This document shows positions 3,321 to 5,727 of a stretch of 5,727 bases of DNA, piece after piece. The stretch comes from Acidobacteriota bacterium (GTDB lineage Bacteria > Acidobacteriota > Thermoanaerobaculia > UBA5066), in assembly GCA_016789625.1 (NCBI GenBank), contig JAEUQS010000815.1, positions 1-5,727 on the forward strand, in the 5' to 3' direction. Under the pieces are notes generated by a model that saw only the letters and a program-made list of their open reading frames with translations, made no database searches and was not told the DNA's origin. The translations under genes were made by a program, and so were the position numbers. Positions within the stretch are counted from its first letter, which is position 1. Every line of letters begins with the position of its first letter.

Positions 3321-5727
3321 ATGAAACGTCAGCTTCTGACCATGGCGACCCTCGGCACCCTCATCGGCGGCTCGGTGCTCGCCCTTCCTCCCGGCCGCGA
3401 AGCTGCAGCCCGGGTGGCGCAGCAGCGGGCTCTCGCCTCTTACGGCATCGACGTGAACGTCGAGCTCGATGAGAAAGGCGTGCCCACCTACGTGATGGGC
3501 CAGCTCTCCGCGCGCGTCGAGACCGACGCCGTCCAGGCCGCCGAGGCCGCGCTGGCGATCCACGGCGCCTCGTTCCGCCGTGGTCCGAGCGATACGTTCG
3601 AGGTGCGCACGCAGTCGGCCGACGAGCTGGGCATGACCCATGTGCGCATGAGCCAGAGCTACAAGGGCGTGCACGTCGTGGGGGGCGAGCTCATCGTGCA
3701 CCTGACGCGCGACGCCGTCACGGGGATCAACGGCCGCTTCGTGGCCGATCTCGATCTCGACGTCCGCGCCGAGCTCTCGAACGCGCAGGCCGCTGCCTAC
3801 GCGCAGGACCGCATCCTCACCGAGGGCGGCGTGAACCTCGAGATCGTTGCCGTCGGCGATGCCGTCATCTATGCCGGCGACCTCGAGAGGGCTCCGCGCC
3901 TCGCCGTCCCCGTGCAGGTGAGCTATGTGGGTGTCGAGGGCGTCGAGATCGACGATCTCTTCATCGACGCGAAGACCGGCGTGCTCCTCGGCAAGAACCC
4001 CCGCGTCCACCGGGCCAAGTCGCGCCGCATCTACAACGCGAACCAGGCCTGCGTGCAGACGGGCGCCGAGCTTCCCGGCACGCTCATGTTCTCCGAGGGC
4101 GGCTCCTCGGCCGACTCGGGCGCCATGGCGGCGTACAACAACACGGGCATCACCTACGACTACTACAAGGCCGTGTTCAACCGCGACTCCTACAACAACG
4201 CGGGCGCGATCCTCACGTCGTCGGTGCACACGCAGTTCTCCACCGGCACGAGCTGCTCGAAGAACAACGCGGCCTGGTTCGACTCGCTGAGCCAGATGGC
4301 CTACGGCGACGGCGACGGCACGAGCTTCACGAACCTCGCGGGCAGCCTCGACGTCACCGCTCACGAGCTGACGCACGCCGTCACCTCGCGTACCTCGAAT
4401 CTCGCCTACCAGAAGGAGTCGGGCGCTCTCAACGAAGCCGCCTCGGACCTCCTCGGTGAGTCGGCCGCTTTCTGGGCAGGGGCCGGCGATTGGAAGATCG
4501 GCGCCGAGGTCTACACGCCCGGCACCGCTGGCGATGCGCTCCGTTACATGGCGAACCCCACGGCCGACGGCTACTCGCCCGACTACTATCCCGAGCGTCT
4601 CTACTCCGGCACCTGCAGCCCCTCGAGCTCGAACGACCAGTGCGGCGTGCACGGCAACAGCGGCATCGCGAACCTCTTCTTCTACCTCCTCTCGCAGGGC
4701 GGCACGCACCCGCGGGGCAAGACGACCGTCGCCGTCACCGGCATCGGCATCACGTCCGCCCAGCAGATCTGGTACCGCGCGCTCACGACCCTCATGACCT
4801 CCACCACGAACTTCCAGGGCGCCCGCACGGCGACGGCTCAGGCCGCCGCCGATCTCTACGGCGGCACCTGCACCGCGACCTGGCAGTCGGTCCACAAGGC
4901 GTGGGACGCCGTCGGCGTTCCCGGCACCTGGTCCTGCGGCGGCCCCACGACCTACTCCATCGCGGGCAACGCGGGCACCACGGGCGCGACCGTCACCGCG
5001 GGCTCGGCCTCGGCCACGTCCGACGCCTCCAGCAACTACACGATCTCCGGTCTCGCCGCGGGCACGTACACGGTCACGCCCACGAAGTCGGGCTGCACCT
5101 TCACTCCGGCGAGCCAGAGCGTCACGGTGGGCCCGAACGCCACCGGCAAGAACTTCACCGCCACCTGCACCTCGGGTGACACGCAGCTCACGAGCGGCGT
5201 CACGCTCTCCGGCCAGAGCGTCGCCCTCCAGCAGTGGAAGTACTACTACATCACCGTCCCCGCCGGCGCCACGAACCTGACCTTCACCACGACCGGCGCC
5301 ACCACGGACCTCGACATCTACACGCAGGTGACGAACAAGCCCACGCTCTCCTCGTACATCTGCCGCCCCTACGGCTCGACCGGCAACGAGACCTGCACGG
5401 CGACGAACCCCGCCGCGGGCACCTGGTGGCTCGGCGTCTACGGCTACGCGGCCGGCAGCTTCTCGGTGACGGGCACGGTCACGACGGCCGCCGCCACGTA
5501 TACGATTTCCGGAAGCGCCGGTACCACGGGCGCGACGGTCACGGCGGGCTCGGCCTCGGCCACCTCGGACGCCTCCAGCAACTACACGCTCTCGAACCTC
5601 GCCGCCGGCACTTACACGGTGACTCCGTCCAAGTCGGGCTGCACGTTCACCCCGGCCAGCCAGAGTGTCACGGTGGGCCCGAACGCCACCGGCAAGAACT
5701 TCACCGCGTCCTGCACCTCGAACCCCC
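3321..5727 (+). CDS. Secreted M4 (thermolysin-like) metalloprotease precursor with PPC and repeat tail (C-terminus cut by the window edge)
   Basis: The frame is open for 802 codons and continues past the right edge. A signal peptide (about 1-21, MKRQLL then a hydrophobic core ending VLA) precedes an inhibitory propeptide. This has an FTP motif (105-128, with SYKGVHVVGGEL) and a PepSY-like segment (about 155-232). The M4 catalytic domain spans about 236-533. Zinc ligands are His348 and His352 in HELTH and Glu372 in NEAASD. The catalytic base is Glu349, with transition-state residues Tyr363, Asp439 and His444 (GVHGNSGIANLFFY). The tail holds a 72-residue beta-sandwich repeat (545-616), a PPC domain (about 619-720, with CRPY and ETC cysteines 681 and 692) and a second repeat copy (727-798). 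Such enzymes are exported, mature by self-cleavage and degrade external protein. Tail domains are often trimmed or bind substrate. The start at 3321 directly precedes the signal peptide. An in-frame ATG at 3282 has no ribosome site, and AGAGG about 12 bases before 3321 is only weak. Confidence 0.95.
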   Translation, partial: MKRQLLTMATLGTLIGGSVLALPPGREAAARVAQQRALASYGIDVNVELDEKGVPTYVMGQLSARVETDAVQAAEAALAIHGASFRRGPSDTFEVRTQSADELGMTHVRMSQSYKGVHVVGGELIVHLTRDAVTGINGRFVADLDLDVRAELSNAQAAAYAQDRILTEGGVNLEIVAVGDAVIYAGDLERAPRLAVPVQVSYVGVEGVEIDDLFIDAKTGVLLGKNPRVHRAKSRRIYNANQACVQTGAELPGTLMFSEGGSSADSGAMAAYNNTGITYDYYKAVFNRDSYNNAGAILTSSVHTQFSTGTSCSKNNAAWFDSLSQMAYGDGDGTSFTNLAGSLDVTAHELTHAVTSRTSNLAYQKESGALNEAASDLLGESAAFWAGAGDWKIGAEVYTPGTAGDALRYMANPTADGYSPDYYPERLYSGTCSPSSSNDQCGVHGNSGIANLFFYLLSQGGTHPRGKTTVAVTGIGITSAQQIWYRALTTLMTSTTNFQGARTATAQAAADLYGGTCTATWQSVHKAWDAVGVPGTWSCGGPTTYSIAGNAGTTGATVTAGSASATSDASSNYTISGLAAGTYTVTPTKSGCTFTPASQSVTVGPNATGKNFTATCTSGDTQLTSGVTLSGQSVALQQWKYYYITVPAGATNLTFTTTGATTDLDIYTQVTNKPTLSSYICRPYGSTGNETCTATNPAAGTWWLGVYGYAAGSFSVTGTVTTAAATYTISGSAGTTGATVTAGSASATSDASSNYTLSNLAAGTYTVTPSKSGCTFTPASQSVTVGPNATGKNFTASCTSNP
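4953..5168 (+). repeat. Copy 1 of a 72-residue in-gene tandem-type repeat (beta-sandwich tail domain)
   Basis: This encodes residues 545-616 of the protease. Landmarks are GTTGATVTAGSAS, SDASSNYTISGLAAGTYTVT and SGCTFTPASQSVTVGPNATG. The pattern NYT..LAAGTYTVTP resembles the carboxypeptidase-regulatory-like or Ig-like sandwich domains on secreted bacterial proteins. Cys592 and Cys616 could form a disulfide within the domain. It differs from copy 2 at 7 of 72 residues. Confidence 0.9.
5499..5714 (+). repeat. Copy 2 of the 72-residue in-gene repeat
   Basis: This encodes residues 727-798 and lies exactly 546 bases after copy 1, with the PPC domain between. By eye 184 of 216 bases match copy 1, and most differences are silent. 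The block 5667-5707 is identical to 5121-5161 over 41 bases. The copied unit may be repeat plus PPC, in which case another PPC would follow beyond the window. Confidence 0.9.

Noticed and set aside
3315..4895. A 526-codon open frame on the minus strand opposite the protease gene
   Set aside because: Its product is Arg/Val/Gly/His-rich without recognisable domains. It is the antisense shadow of a strongly GC3-biased gene whose sense frame has a complete zinc-protease signature.
4490..5179. A 229-codon plus-strand frame within the protease gene
   Set aside because: It is a His/Arg/Leu-rich shifted frame. The protease frame continues through it without any stop or frameshift.

Overview
The window (about two-thirds G+C) reads as chromosomal DNA of a high-GC Gram-negative-type bacterium. 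The gene set (type I citrate synthase, Fur-family repressor, secreted M4 protease with PPC and beta-sandwich tail domains, MauE/DoxX-rhodanese pair) is common in Acidobacteriota and Myxococcota-like lineages. I cannot fix the phylum from sequence alone. Five protein genes are supported. The two at the window edges are incomplete.

Layout. Bases 1-374 (minus) hold the N-terminal 124 residues of a MauE/DoxX-family membrane protein. Its ATG overlaps the stop of the upstream gene in an ATGA junction. That upstream gene (371-1102, minus) encodes a membrane-anchored, probably periplasmic rhodanese, so the two form one operon. A 154-base divergent promoter region (1103-1256) separates the operon from a complete type I citrate synthase gene, gltA (1257-2555, plus). 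This region has a TAGAAT -10 candidate facing each way and several GC-rich dyads. A strong hairpin with a T-tract (2576-2609) ends gltA and lies between it and the convergent Fur-family regulator (2616-3077, minus). The regulator's metal ligands match PerR rather than Fur. The 243-base intergenic stretch 3078-3320 carries an AT-rich promoter candidate for the regulator, three degenerate copies of a GGGGTCGGATCCGTGT-like repeat, and a perfect GTGA-N6-TCAC dyad of CRP type. From 3321 to the end runs an open, unterminated gene for a secreted M4 (thermolysin-like) metalloprotease precursor: signal peptide, FTP/PepSY propeptide, catalytic domain, then a beta-sandwich repeat, a PPC domain and a second copy of the beta-sandwich repeat.

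How the genes relate. The rhodanese and MauE/DoxX proteins are predicted to place their reactive cysteines on the same extracytoplasmic side, suggesting joint work in sulfur transfer or thiol redox. gltA is the TCA-cycle entry enzyme and looks like an independent unit. The PerR-like regulator may control peroxide or metal genes, perhaps including itself. The protease is an exported, self-processing nutrient-acquisition enzyme, possibly under catabolite-type control. No RNA gene, insertion sequence or CRISPR array was recognised. Nothing here is clearly a new system. The best leads are the sulfur/redox operon, the repeat-tailed protease and the regulatory intergenic region.
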